Counted from the stretch's first letter, positions 11,701-22,868 are shown. The stretch is DNA of 64,000 bases from Mytilus galloprovincialis (GCF_965363235.1 NC_134839.1:96677743-96741742), one strand, 5' to 3'. Program-made: numbers and translations. The notes: a model not told the origin generated them from the letters alone.

Positions 11701-14700
11701 TCGATTATTGGGGTTTTCCCATGTTAACACAACAGTTGCTATATTTTTAGACTCTCACTGTGAATGTTCAGAAGGTATGTAATATTTCATGAACAGGATG
11801 GTGATTTTTTTGTCCTCATATATTCGTAATTTATTTTCTTATATAATGATATTCCCCTTTAAAATGTCCTATCTTATTTATTTTTTTTATATAATCTGTC
11901 CCTTGTTGGCATGTGCTTCCCGTGAAATAATCATTCTTTCCAAATGTGCCTGTGAAAATGTATTCATATCCATCTGTTAGAACGTTGATAGATCTACCTT
12001 AAGTGGTTAGAGTGGGGTTTGTTTGGCATAAAATTACGGTAACCTAGAAACAAAATCATCTGGTATCAAATGTTTGTAATCAAAACTCTGAAATAAAGTT
12101 AATGAGAGTTTACATTCAACCTATTGTATATGCACAAGGCAAACCATAAGGAATTTTACCCCAGTATTCCTCGCCTCAAAATGATATGTGCTTACAGTTA
12201 ATATGTATTAAATGTCTTGTACATGTTTCAGGCTGGCTTGAACCACTATTAGATAAAATAGCACACTGTAACAAAACAGTTGCTGTTCCCTTAGCTGACC
12301 AAATCTCATCAGAAACATTCCAGTTTAGCCCTGTAAATATAGAACATATGCACATGGGAGGATTTGACTTCGATTTGAATTTTAACTGGAGACCTGTTCC
12401 AGAAGAAGAATTGAAGAGGAGAACCAGTGTAATAGACTCTGTAAAGTACTCATCCTATTTATAGATAGTCACATAAAATATTTAAATTGGAAAAAAATAA
12501 TATATTTGAAAGGTTAAACCAAACTTCGAAATAAATATTTTAATCATAATCTTTTATGTATATACATTTTGCTTACAAAAATTATAAATGTTGAATTCAG
12601 GAAAAGCAGACTTACAGTTGTGATTCAAAATACAAACACTAACTATAATTCTTTTATCTAACTTTATAATTTTTATGATTTTTGCTTCAAAACTGTTTTG
12701 ATTTGAGCGCCACTGGTGAGTCTTGTGTTGCCGAAACACGTGTCTGGCATACCAAATTATAAGCATGAAACATTTGTACATGTATCTTTGATGAGTGTTC
12801 GTTAATGAAAAAACATTCTTACCATGTCATTAATTAGCAAATCAATCTTTTCAGAAGTCCAACGTTCCTTGGGTGCTGTTTTGCAATTAGTGTGGATTTT
12901 TTTAAACATTTGGGGACATATGACCCCGGCTACCAGATATGGGGAGCAGAAAATTTAGAACTATCGTTTAAGGTATGTTTTCATAAATAATTAAACACAT
13001 AGTAATTTATTAAACTATCAGAAGGAGCAGCAAATATACATTATAAATATTAAAAAAAAGAAGATGTGGTATGATTGCCAATGAGACAAGTCTCCACAAG
13101 AGACCAAAATAACACAGAAACTAACAACTCTTAAATAAAATTGAGAAAGGAAATGGAGAATGTGTCAAAGAGACAACAACCCGACCATAGAGCAAACAAC
13201 AGCCGAAGGCCACCAAAGGGTTTTCAATGTAGCGAGAAAAAGCATTCTTTTAAACAACCATGCAGTAGTTTTCTGTTTAACGTAACTGTTGTTTTTATTT
13301 TTCGCTATATAACGTGACAGTAATTGGGATACAATAGCCAACACTGTAAACATACATCATTGGCAAACAACACAATTGGCCCAATAAAAAAGCTAAGACG
13401 TAGATGATAGAGTGTAAAAATCAAAGCAAGCACTTAACTGTAAATACAGAGCGAATTCTAGATAGGACGATCAGCAATAAAGATGTAGTTTAAAATCGTT
13501 ATAGTAACACCCCAAAACTTAAGAGATTTAAAGGGTCAATGCACGATGCACATCTTTTGGATACATTAAATGTTCTTTCAGATTTGATAAAGGATCAATT
13601 TGAGACAAAAATATTGATTTGTAACATATTTTTTAGGTCCACAGTCTTGCATTTAACTGATTAACTGATAGATTTGTTTCAAATATGATATATATATATA
13701 CAATGTACAAGTTACTTTGGTACATGCATGAGCATGAAGGTTATAATTTCAAATGGTTTAACTATGTAAAATCCGTGTTTAATGACTGTGGCTTTTGTGA
13801 AGAAATAATATTCCGGAGCAAGTTGATTATAATTATATTAAAACTAATGTGAGGCAGCGTCTCCAGGACCAGTTTATTCAAAAATGGTTCTCTGATATAA
13901 ATAACTCATCAAGGGGGGAATTTTATTTACACTTCAAAGAAGAGTTTTGCTTAGAACCATATCTGTTAAAATTGAGGCGGGGTCATAGAGTTAATATATG
14001 TAAACTAAGGGTATGTAATACAAAGTTTCCCATTGAAACAGGAAGATGGAGAAATGTACCACGAAATGAGAGACTTTGTCCACTTTGTAAAGCTGGTCTT
14101 GGGGATGTGTACCACTATATATGTATATGTACCAATTGTGAAGTTAAAGATTTAAGGGGGAAGTTCATACCTCTATATTATTCAAAATATTCAAATGTTA
14201 AAAAAGTACTGGGTATGCTTAAATATTGTAATAATAATGTGCTGTCTAAGCTGTCAATTTTTATTCAAAAGGTAGAAAAGATGCTTGTCTGATCTAAAAT
14301 TGCAATAAACAAAGATTTATTTCTGAAGATGTATTATATAAAAATGTATACTGAATGTATTATGAAATATGTTGTGATTTATATTGTGTATAATATGCTC
14401 CTGTTACGCAGTCTTCTGCGGCTGAGTTTTCTTTAATAAACTATAAACTATGAAACTATATATATATATATATATATATCATATTTGAAACAAATATATA
14501 TTTATGTATATATAAACAAACCAGGTTGCAGCATCTATCAGTTTAAATTTACACATAAAATGTATGTTTAAAGCCAGAGTCCAAATTTAAACGGTTTATC
14601 CTTATAAAATACATATAAAGATAATATCTATTCAACTTGTTATGTTTCGTGTACACTTAGTTTTGTATTGAAATGTGTTTTTGCAATGTAGACATGGATG

Positions 14701-17700
14701 TGTGGTGGATCACTAGAAATAATTCCCTGTTCTCACATTGGTCACATGTTCCGTAATGCCATGCCATACTCCTGGGGTGATAATGGCATGCACATATTGA
14801 TTAAAAACAGTCTCCGATTGGCCGAAGTCTGGATGGATGACTTTAAAAGATTTTATCATGACAGAATATTTTATAACATAAAAGTAAGTAAGAAATCACA
14901 GTAACTAATTAGAATATAGGGTTTTGAATGAGGACATGAAATTTATTACATGTATGCACTTGCCTTAACCGAAGTCAAAACATCAATGTAACAATGGATG
15001 TATTGCTGTTCTTAGCATAGAAGTTATAGCTATGACTCTAACAGGGAATAATGGATTTTATTACCCTATTGGTACAAGGTGGTCCCTAAAACCGGAGTAT
15101 ATGTGCTTGTGTACATGTCAACAATTGTGTTGGTCTCTGATTCTGAACACCTTTTCCTCGACTCAAAGTTATGATCCGTAGCATTCGCACCTGTGCTATG
15201 CCTCAGTATGCCTATAATAAAATCTGTATTTCTTAATTGTGTAATCAATGGTAAACTGTCGCTCCTGCTTTTGAATTAATTTACATTGCAAGTAAACATT
15301 ATTATGATAAAATAATATCATTATAAAATTTATTATCGATTCAATGTACAAACAAAGTTTTTTCTTCGATATTGAGTGGCGACTTTTGTCATCATTTCCC
15401 GCAAAATAAAGACGCATGTGTTTGATAACATTTCTCTCTACCAATTGATAGGAATTTCTGAGTCATATGCACTTGCTTTGCAAAATAAACATTTGTCTTA
15501 CGATGTTTAGCAGATTTTCATTTTTTAAAAACATATTGCATGATGAATTAAGGTTCGAATTTGTGGTTATTACTCTTCTTGTTTAGTACATATTTTAAAA
15601 TTTAGAATTTGAAATGTTCATTTAAAGCTTAAAGGTCAACTTATTAATATCATCTTCATTTCTTCATATATGCTTTTCATACGTGAACATTGCAGTTAAC
15701 AGGAAATTTATACGTTTACGTATTGTTTCTTTTCCGTGTTTATTTAAAAAAAAAAAAAAAAAGCTCAACACATAATCTTACAGTTTTCAATCGTTTTTTT
15801 TTTTGTAATTTATTTATATGTTTTTTTGTTAATATTTAAGAACAAGTGCTAAATTAAATGCTATTACTACCAATATCTTTTTTGTTATTTTTACTCAAAC
15901 AACGACTACATATGTATTCGGTCCAAGGTTTTGGCATTCAAGGAAGATGTATTTTGTATATAGACTGTCATACAAGTGAAAAGTTTAGCGCTATAAAACC
16001 AGGTTCAATCAACTATTTTCTACATTTAAAAATGTCTGTACCAAGTCAGGAATATGACAGTTGTCCATTCGTTTGATGTGTTTTTATCATTTGATTTTGC
16101 CATTTGGTTAAGGACATTCCGTTTTGAATTTACCTCAGAGTTCAGTATTTTTGTGATTTTACTTTTTATGAATGTAAGCATTAAAGTAATATAAATTTCA
16201 TAAATGTAAGCATTAAAGGAAAACATGCGTTAAATATTCAAACAACAGTTTCTATTGGCCGAAAATCAACTAATGGTCTCACAAAGTGTGAAGATTATTC
16301 ATAAAAAGTCAGCTGACAGAAATATTATATACACTACATAAGTATGTCAATTACCTATGTAGTCATAACTTACATCATACATGTCATACTACGCGAAATA
16401 TGTACAGGCGATCTTATCAATAAGGGGGAAATTATTGCTAACTTAGACATTTACATGAATGGACTTCAGTATTTTATCTAATAAATTATATATTGAAAGT
16501 TATTGCATTTTTGTAGTTTGATATTGGTGACATTACAGACCGTAAAAAATTAAGACGCTCTCTTAAGTGTCACAGTTTTGACTGGTATTTGAAAAACGTG
16601 TATCCAGGATTATTTCTTCCCTATAACAGTCAGGCCACAGGACATGTAAGTATCACACAAAAAGTTTGGTTTTCTTTATTACTTAGCGCAACGGGGTCCC
16701 ATCTACACAAATTAGCAAAATGTTTTCTTGTTAACCATAAAGCTCGTCAAATCTCTATAACATAACTAAAAGAAATACAAAGAAATTGAGTTCTTACTGA
16801 CATTTCTCAAGCATACTGGCTTGACATTATCAGACTTTAAGGAGTATTAACCCAATGCATAAAATATTGTCAAAATGGCGTGCTATCTTGAACAATGACA
16901 ACAATATCAAATACATGCGATATTTTCTGTACAAATGTAATTGAAGCTCATTTTGCTTGATTCTGATGCCAAGGGATCTAAACTGACAGTTTAAAAAATG
17001 GGAAAATTTATTTCAGATTTTTTTTTTTACAATTATGTAAAAGTACGTAATACGCTAACTGTCGTATACATGAATTTTAAGACAAACCATGACAAAACAA
17101 AACAAGACAAAAGAATTAAAATAACACATTAAAGAGATGCTTCACAAAATAAATAACGCAAATCTTCATCTTCAATTAAGATATTCTCATTACAAGTGCT
17201 GTAAAAATACATATTATATATTTTCTATTTAAATTTTTGACAAATATTCGGAATCCTCTGGTTTTATCCATGTAGTGCCATTAAAATAATTTGCCCATTA
17301 ACCCTTATTTTTTGTCCATTATTTTATTAAACATAGTTTAAAATACCTTCTTTGAAAATCGTATAAAATCCTTGTTATTTTTTCAATGTTTTTGAAAGAA
17401 AAGGGGTTTCAATGTTGAATATAGGGAAAGTCTAGAGAGAATTATTTCCCGCCAAATTTTCAATCGCTTATATCTCGAAAACGAGTACACGGACCCATAA
17501 TTTTTTTTTGGCTTTTTTAGTTTCTTTGTTTATATACTATCAAAATATAAAAGTCTTTTAAAAAGCTTGTTATTTTGACATAGAGTAGCGAACATTCTTA
17601 AAACCTTCATACCTTCCAGTCTCAATTTTAAAGGAGCAGTACTACTGCTGAATTTTGCAATCACACCTATGTATTGTCCGTTGTGTTGTTGTTAATAACA

Positions 17701-20276
17701 AAATATCTCCGCGTAATTTATTATGATAATAAAAACTGTAACTTTCAATAGCCAAGCATTGTCTGCGTTGATTTGGAGATTAAAAAAATAAACATCGTTC
17801 TTTCGATCAAGTTTTTATTTGTTTTCTCATCAACAGATACGGAATGCTGCTACTGAATTATGTATAGAATCTCCAGTGATGGGTTTTATGATGTACAGAG
17901 AAGTTAGTCTTAAGCCATGTAGCGATTATGCGTTTAATCAGGTACACTATGTTTGGCATAAAAATATTTGATTTTAAAAGATTAAAAGAAAACAGATGAT
18001 ACTGTGAAACGAAATTTTCATATTCCTCCGAAATCAGTCATCGTAACCATAATGAAACCATTATACACTTAATAAATGATGGTTTAAATGAATTTAATGT
18101 TAAAACACAGTTCTTTTTCAAATAAATGATACCAAAACAAAAATCGCTGTGCACTGGGATAAAACCAAAAGTTTTTTTCTGACACAAGACTTGTAAGCAA
18201 CGACTTGGGTGTACTCATTTACACTGGATAACCTATATGTGTGGTCATAAATAAAAACCCAGATGTATTTCCTCTATCATAAACAAATACGGAATATGGT
18301 TTGATTGCCAATGAGACAACTATCCACCAAAGTTCAAATGAAATGGATAAAAAGTCAGCATTGCCATCTTAACACCTCAACAATGTAAACCTAAGTTATT
18401 CTAGTTTTGTATTAAAAATAATAGCATTTTAAATCTGAAATCCTATTTACAATAAAGCAATGAATATTCTAAATTTTCCGTTGTGAAATGGCTCAAATGT
18501 ATTTTTTTTTTATTTTTTTTTGGCGGATTTGAAATATTTGATTTGTAAAAAATGGTGCAAATGCAATGCGCCCAATAAAGTGGTAGTTATTTCCTAATGA
18601 GTATCTGAATGTCTTCGTTAAGTCTCTTGATATAAGGTAAATGAGACAAACTTATCATCCTTATCGTTCATTTTGTTTTGTATATAATCAATTTAAAGAA
18701 ATACAGATATGTAATTATTAAATTATGTTCCATTTAGCACTGGACGTTAACAGAAGACAACACAATAAGACGGGACGAGGGATGTCTTGGTTTTCAGGGA
18801 CCTCACTCTCTTGTAGTGATGCCATGTAACCCTCTTGCCTCAAAGATTAAATGGACATATTCGCAAGTACAGTATTTGTTATATCTATGTTTGATTTATT
18901 TTGCTAGTTTTGTAATCATTCTAAAATATATATCTATACTAATTAACTTATTGTTACTTGTAATTTACCATCATCCTCAACGGAACCATTGTATAAATTT
19001 GTCAAATGTCGCATTTACATTACGTATACATATGAAATATTTTAGAGATCATTAATTTGTTTATTTTTTTTTAATATTAAAAAAAATATATTCGGGAAGA
19101 AGAAAACTAGCTTGTTCTATCATTATTATGTAGATCGACCGGTGGTCCAACCTGGGCAGTAATTGTTTTTCCTGTATTTATATTGAACGGGGAACAAATA
19201 AAGTTCGGTGACACTAAGTTGATTTTTTTCTTCAAAAAGTACATGTTAAGAGCAATTTGGAATATTCTATGGTTTCGATTTTTATTTCTATTATTGCGAA
19301 CCCGATGAAAATTTTTCACAGTGCCATCTCTATCTGGCCTAGGTATCTAAGCTATTGCAATTTCACTTGTCCTGTTGAATAAATACAATAGCTATTGTTC
19401 TCTGTGTAGTTTATTCAATGAGACCTTTGAATTTCTTCTAGGAGAAATTTATCACTCATTGATTAATTTAACTGAGTCATGAAAAAATGTATCTTCTATA
19501 TAGACAAAAATATGTTTTATACTCATTAACTGCCTGTGATGATTACTTTGACCAGATAGAAATGGCACTGTGGAAAAGTTTCACTTGCAGCCACATGAGG
19601 AGTATGATATGCTTACCCTTCCGGAGCACCTTAGATTACCCCCAGTTTTTAGTGGGGTTCGTGTTGCTTAGCCTTTAGTTTAATTTCTATGTTGTGTCTT
19701 TTGTACTATTGTTTGTTTGTTTGTCTTTCTATTTTTTTGCTATGGCGTTGTCAGTTTATTTTCAATCTATCAATGTTACTGTCCCTCTGGTATCTTTCGC
19801 CCCTCCTTTTATTGCAAAGGTTCTTTTTCTACACAATCCGACTATTTTTACATATCCTGTTGTAACTTAATAAAAAGCTCCCTGATTATGACTTTCGTAG
19901 TAACTGTTGAGCTCTAGACCAACATCATCTTAATCGTAACTAATTATCATGGTTATTGTTACAGATATGGCTACCAAATTAAAATAATGTTCAGTTCGCA
20001 GGATATTCAAAACTTCACTTATACTTCTTCCAACCAGACTGACCAACCTGATGAGTATGCGTTTTGATCTAAATTGTTTTAATATATAATAGACAATGTA
20101 TTCAACATATTTAAACGCTGTGTTTTTGTATTCAGGAGAACCTGATCATAAGTAACCAGGACAACATTTGTTTAGAACTATCTACTGATAGGACAACAGT
20201 TTTTGTGAAACCTTGTCACGGTGGAAGTCAACAAGTATGGTCATGGCCTCGACGGACGCTTAAGAAAAGGTCGTGA
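5506..20276 (+). CDS. Polypeptide N-acetylgalactosaminyltransferase (GALNT), complete, 11 coding exons
   Basis: The product starts mucin-type O-glycosylation by moving GalNAc from UDP-GalNAc to Ser/Thr of secretory proteins in the Golgi. Joined coding exons are 5506-5779, 6969-7122, 9819-9985, 11610-11774, 12232-12445, 12855-12972, 14692-14883, 16517-16645, 17837-17941, 18738-18866 and 20136-20276. They total 1788 bases, 595 residues plus stop, the usual family size. Layout: short cytosolic tail; membrane anchor about residues 9-27; stem; GT-A domain about 110-450 with FHNEAWS (162-168), DDAST (193-197), the metal motif DSH (246-248), WGAENLE (354-360) and CSHIGH (377-382); ricin-type lectin domain about 472-590. 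A TAA stands in frame just before the ATG, so the start is firm. Oddities: the usual WGGEN reads WGAEN, and none of the three lectin CLD-type motifs keeps Asp (CIE, CLG, CLE). The subfamily is uncertain; the [11 protein letters not shown] stretch recalls the vertebrate GALNT4/12 group. Confidence 0.93.
6969..7122 (+). CDS. GALNT exon 2: end of stem, start of catalytic domain
   Basis: It encodes residues 92-142, including [20 protein letters not shown], the family's conserved NxFN..SD.I..NR lead-in to the catalytic domain. The acceptor is TTTAAAG and the donor TT|GTAAGA. It ends in phase 2. Confidence 0.9.
7709..9672. mobile_element. Terminal-inverted-repeat DNA element, non-autonomous, about 1.96 kb
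   Basis: The left end AGGGAGCTACCATTTGATTT (7709 on) followed by a G run and CTAGGATGAA is mirrored by the right end: TTCATCCTAG at 9617, a run of 24 C (9626-9649), then AAATCAAATGGTAGCTCCCT ending at 9672. The inverted ends are about 43-56 bases. No clear target-site duplication and no transposase are visible. The interior carries a family B piece (9015-9085), a family A copy (8709-8962) and a third dispersed repeat (about 8450-8680). It sits wholly in GALNT intron 2. From memory such ends are abundant in mussel DNA. Confidence 0.65.
8450..8680 (+). repeat. Dispersed repeat with CTTACCCTTCCGGA motif
   Basis: The stretch holds GGATCTGCTTACCCTTCCGG followed by a conserved tail ending TTCGTGTTGCT. 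Related pieces lie at 19590-19820 and 49070-49215. No intact reading frame was seen. Confidence 0.5.
9819..9985 (+). CDS. GALNT exon 3: nucleotide-binding core
   Basis: It encodes residues 143-198. [20 protein letters not shown] and then FLVDDASTQ form the first conserved block of the GT-A fold, where UDP-GalNAc binds. Phase 2 in and phase 1 out; the donor is AAG|GTAAAC. Confidence 0.95.
9986..11609 (+). other. GALNT intron 3
   Basis: A fairly complete family B copy lies at about 10155-10320 (CCAATGAGACAACT followed by a block containing GGAGCCTTGGCTCACACT). The rest is AT-rich with nothing recognisable. Confidence 0.6.
11610..11774 (+). CDS. GALNT exon 4: DxH metal-binding motif
   Basis: It encodes residues 199-253, including [11 protein letters not shown] and [14 protein letters not shown] at residues 246-248 is the DxH motif whose Asp and His hold the manganese ion in this family. 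Phase 1 in and phase 1 out; the donor is G|GTATGT. Confidence 0.95.
12232..12445 (+). CDS. GALNT exon 5: mid catalytic domain, weak donor
   Basis: It encodes residues 254-324 (GWLEPLL, then [16 protein letters not shown]). The only donor that keeps the frame and gives the family's VKSPT junction with exon 6 is AAA|GTACTC, a poor match to the donor consensus. Nearby GTAATA and GTAAAG sites would leave the wrong phase. If not spliced, translation would stop at TAG six codons on. Confidence 0.88.
12855..12972 (+). CDS. GALNT exon 6: Gal/GalNAc-transferase motif
   Basis: It encodes residues 325-364: [12 protein letters not shown], then [20 protein letters not shown]. This is the family's defining motif, usually DxGMxxWGGENLE. 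Here Gly-Ala replaces Gly-Gly and Tyr-Gln replaces the usual Met-rich pair. Phase 2 in and phase 0 out; the donor is AAG|GTATGT. Confidence 0.93.
12973..14691 (+). other. GALNT intron 6 with a LINE tail inserted
   Basis: A family B fragment lies at about 13060-13130 and another dispersed repeat at 13140-13260 (shared with 43360-43470). The LINE 3' end occupies about 13690-14460 and is followed by an (AT)n run at 14458-14482. Confidence 0.6.
13690..14460 (+). mobile_element. LINE (non-LTR retrotransposon) 3' end, 5'-truncated
   Basis: An open frame at 13849-14292 encodes 147 residues that look like the C-terminal tail of a LINE reverse transcriptase protein: [20 protein letters not shown], then a Cys/His knuckle [18 protein letters not shown]. 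Related coding sequence continues upstream to about 13720 in another frame, with the switch near 13815, so a frameshift separates them. The 3' end carries AATAAACTATAAACTATGAA and a short repeat tail. The reverse transcriptase core is absent, as in a typical 5'-truncated insertion. The clade is not certain. Confidence 0.75.
14692..14883 (+). CDS. GALNT exon 7: catalytic histidine region
   Basis: It encodes residues 365-428: [20 protein letters not shown], then [19 protein letters not shown]. His382 in CSHIGH matches the third metal ligand of the family. Phase 0 on both sides; the donor is AAA|GTAAGT. Confidence 0.95.
14884..16516 (+). other. GALNT intron 7
   Basis: A family A copy fills about 15959-16168. 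A short direct duplication follows it (ATGAATGTAAGCATTAAAG near 16167-16217). Nothing else is recognised. Confidence 0.55.
16517..16645 (+). CDS. GALNT exon 8: end of catalytic domain and linker
   Basis: It encodes residues 429-471 ([20 protein letters not shown], then [17 protein letters not shown]). The phrase FxWYLxNVYP closes the catalytic domain in GALNTs. Phase 0 on both sides; the acceptor is TTTTTGTAG. Confidence 0.95.
16646..17836 (+). other. GALNT intron 8, nothing recognised
   Basis: AT-rich sequence with no exon, array or clear repeat end that I can support. The block near 17390-17640 (GAATTATTTCCCGCC, ATATCTCGAAAACGAG) reads like a dispersed repeat but no second copy was found in this window. 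Confidence 0.4.
17837..17941 (+). CDS. GALNT exon 9: lectin alpha repeat
   Basis: It encodes residues 472-506. [10 protein letters not shown] holds the place of the usual CLD motif, with Glu for Asp, and the exon ends at the NQ of the NQHW (QxW) motif. In GALNTs with working lectin domains the alpha Asp contacts GalNAc, so the change may alter binding; that is inference. Phase 0 on both sides. Confidence 0.92.
18738..18866 (+). CDS. GALNT exon 10: lectin beta repeat
   Basis: It encodes residues 507-549 ([20 protein letters not shown], then [12 protein letters not shown]). CLG stands in place of CLD and IKW in place of QxW, so this repeat looks least able to bind sugar. The acceptor is CATTTAG and the donor CAA|GTACAG; phase 0 on both sides. 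Confidence 0.92.
18867..20135 (+). other. GALNT intron 10
   Basis: A copy of the CTTACCCTTCCGGA repeat lies at about 19590-19820 and ends in a block with CCCTCTGGTATCTTTCGCCC. The remainder is AT-rich with no exon seen. Confidence 0.5.
20136..20276 (+). CDS. GALNT exon 11: lectin gamma repeat and stop
   Basis: It encodes residues 550-595 and the [12 protein letters not shown] is the gamma CLD-like motif with Glu for Asp, and SQQVWSW keeps QxW. The basic tail PRRTLKKRS follows. The acceptor is GTATTCAG. Confidence 0.93.
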   Translation, partial: ENLIISNQDNICLELSTDRTTVFVKPCHGGSQQVWSWPRRTLKKRS

Positions 20277-20470
20277 TTACTTATAGTAGACCACTAATGA
20301 TGGTAGCCTAAAGGATGGTACCAACCAAACACTTGGACACTAGATGCAAGTTGTAGTCCTCTATTTGTTATGAATACAACTAACAGTTGTGACATATAAA
20401 CAATCATGACGGTATTTATTTACATTTATGAATCCTGTTACTTGTTGAGTTATACGATGGATTAATTTAA

Positions 20471-20476
20471 AATAAA
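20471..20476 (+). terminator. Probable GALNT polyadenylation signal
   Basis: AATAAA stands 195 bases after the stop codon and is the first such hexamer on this strand, which implies a short 3' UTR. Confidence 0.55.
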
Positions 20477-20639
20477 TATTCACCGAAAATGTTGGGGTTT
20501 TTTTAAACATTTTACAGGAGTAATTTGTCAATTCTTTGCTACCAGAAAGACAGGAATGTAACTCTTTGCATTAATAAGGCCACTGTATACATACAATATC
20601 TTTTTGTTTGAAGAGACAAACATTCTTTGAAATCACTCT

Positions 20640-21050
20640 TATTGATGTGGTCATAATTATAAATTAACTGTTTACAAACCTTTGGAATAGATTACCTTAG
20701 CTGTGTTTGACAAAACTTTGGAATAGATTACCTTAGCTGTGTTTGTCAAAACTTTGGAATAGATTACCTTAGCTGTATTTGACAAACCTTTGGAATAGAT
20801 TACCTTAGCTGTATTTGACAAATCTTTGGAATATATTACCTTAGCTGTATTTGACAAAACTTTGGAATAGATTACCTTAGCTGTATTTGACAAAACTTTT
20901 GGGAACTCAATACTCCTCAAATTCGTACTTTATTTTACCCTTTTAACTTTTTTAGCTTCAAGCGTCACTGACGAGACTTTTGTAAACGGAACGCGCGTCT
21001 GACGCAAGTAATAAAAATCAATCCTGGTATCTATGACGAGTTAAAATATG
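20640..21050 (-). repeat. Dispersed repeat (family C) with an internal 36-bp tandem array
   Basis: Between about 20678 and 20900 a 36-base unit (TTTGGAATAGATTACCTTAG plus GCTGTATTTGACAAA-like sequence) is repeated six times. One unit is present on the opposite strand in the family C copies at 30050-30130 and 30410-30490, so the array is a local expansion inside one copy of that repeat. The flank with ACGCGCGTCTGACGC and GGTATCTATGACGAG is the family signature. The 36-base period keeps an 82-residue minus-strand frame open; I do not count it as a gene. Confidence 0.75.
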
Positions 21051-21379
21051 TTTGACGTTCTCTGGAAGTGACATAAACAAGATCACTGATAACGGTAACT
21101 CAAGAAAAAGCGACGGATATTAACATAAAGTTTTATTTGTATGTGTACCCCCTCTACAAGGTGAACAGGGTCATTTAGTATTGTAGAGATACTGAGTAAA
21201 ATGGCCGATTAACTATTAGCAAAAATAGCAAAAAGTGAAGTCACAAAAATGCTGAACTCCGAGGAAAATTCAAAACGGAAAGTCCCTAATCAATTGTCAA
21301 AATCAAAAGCTCAAACTCATCTAAGGAATGGCTTACAACGGCATTGCAGGACCTTGATTTAGAACAATACCTTAAAAAT

Positions 21380-21790
21380 TATTCAACATGAACTTCTCTG
21401 AATGGTGATATCTCACGGTCCTAAGTTTAGAGAACCAAAAAACATCAATTGTTTATATTGAACAAAAAGTTTAAACATGCTACACAGAGGTACAAGTGAT
21501 CGTTATGCTGGATTTTATTAATGAATTTGAAGGCAGTCTTTTTTCAAAAAAAATTGTCCACATTCCTATGGGAACGAATTGTAAGTCTCTCCTTGTCGAC
21601 TTCTTATTTATTTTTTAAATGAGGTGGAATTACCTCCGACATTTGTCGAAAACAAGAACATCAAAGAAGACAGATAGTTCAATTTCGGATACAAATAGAT
21701 AGTTCAATTTCGGATACAAATAGATAGTTCAATTTCGGATACAAATATTTGTTATGCTATTGTTTCAGATAAGGGTGAAGGTTGATACCT
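21380..21790 (+). mobile_element. Penelope-like reverse transcriptase fragment
   Basis: Short stretches in different frames read ISHGPKFREPKNINW (about 21405-21450) and, further on, INEFEGSLF and IHIPMGTNCKSLLVDFLF (about 21510-21615). The IPMGTNC motif is typical of the reverse transcriptase of Penelope-like elements in marine invertebrates. The copy is a broken fragment with no ends visible. Confidence 0.6.
21676..21746 (+). repeat. Three tandem copies of a 25-bp unit
   Basis: AGATAGTTCAATTTCGGATA plus CAAAT is repeated three times without change inside the Penelope-like fragment. Confidence 0.8.
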
Positions 21791-22439
21791 TTAAGGTGTA
21801 ATACCATCATTGATTTTCCCTATTAGTCATTGTTAAATTTGCACTTTTAAAAAACTGTGAAGAATTTATCTTTGTTTCAAATACTAGTAAAGAAATACTT
21901 GGCATGAGTAAAGTTTTATCCTGTTTAGTTCAAAAATTTCACATAACATTTCATTGCATATAAGAAAAAGCCCATCACTGGAAGTAAACAAATCCAATGT
22001 CTCCCCTTATTTAACCTGTTTACAAATTTTAGTAACCATGTAACCTCAAGTTAACAACACATTCTATAGAAACCCCAAATAAAAAAAATAATGGTGCTTT
22101 GAAATACCCAAGACATATGTTTATGAAACAGAAATGTTTTACTGCAATACAATGTAGGTTTAATTACCTGCAACTGTCAAATTCAAAGGATTATTTTTTC
22201 TGCCTATTTTCGTATACAACCGGATGTGACGTACCATGACTTGGTGGTATTAAATCTTAAAACGCTTAAACCCACTGCAATTGTTTGCACTTGTCTAAAC
22301 TCAGGAATCTGCTGTTTAGTAGTTGTAGTTTGTTTGTGTGGTTCATAAGTATTCCTCGTTTCTCGTTGTATATATTTATCAGACCGTTGGTTTTCCAGTT
22401 TGAATGTTTTTACACTAATCATTTTAGAGCCCTTTATGA

Positions 22440-22565
22440 ATTGCTGTTCGGTGTGTGCCATGGCTCCGTGTTGAAGACTGTACTCACCTATAATGGTTTA
22501 CTTTTATAAATTGTGACTTGGATGAGGAGTTTGCTCATTGGCAGTCATACCACATCTTCTTATAT
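22440..22565 (-). repeat. Family B dispersed repeat copy
   Basis: The reverse complement reads AAGAAGATGTGGTATGACTG, then a CCAATGAG-like block and ATGGCACACACCG. It matches the copies at 10155-10320 and 37855-38010 in order of blocks. Confidence 0.6.
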
Positions 22566-22868
22566 CTACATTGATAATGTGCTTTCCATTCACAATTCGG
22601 GTTTCATTAATATATCCCCTAGAACTAGTCTCAGTACAAGAATTTATGACAAATAAAGGCAACAATAGTGTACTGCTGTTCGAAAATCATCAATAGATTG
22701 AAAGAACACAAATCCGGGTTACTAACTATAACTGAAGTAAACACATCAACTATAAGAGGAAATAACAAGACAACAAAAACACAAAAAAAAAGTGCAAAAA
22801 AAACCTGAAACGACAATGCAACGCACACAGAAACGACATATAAGATAACAACTGCCATTTTTAACCGG

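Noticed and set aside
20672-20920. 82-residue repetitive open frame (SNTAKVIYS units)
   Set aside because: It is open only because the 36-base tandem unit is a multiple of three and lacks a stop in that frame; single units occur in non-coding family C copies.
21676-21746. Three direct 25-bp repeats as a possible CRISPR-like array
   Set aside because: The copies are adjacent with no spacers, in a eukaryotic genome and inside a retroelement relic.
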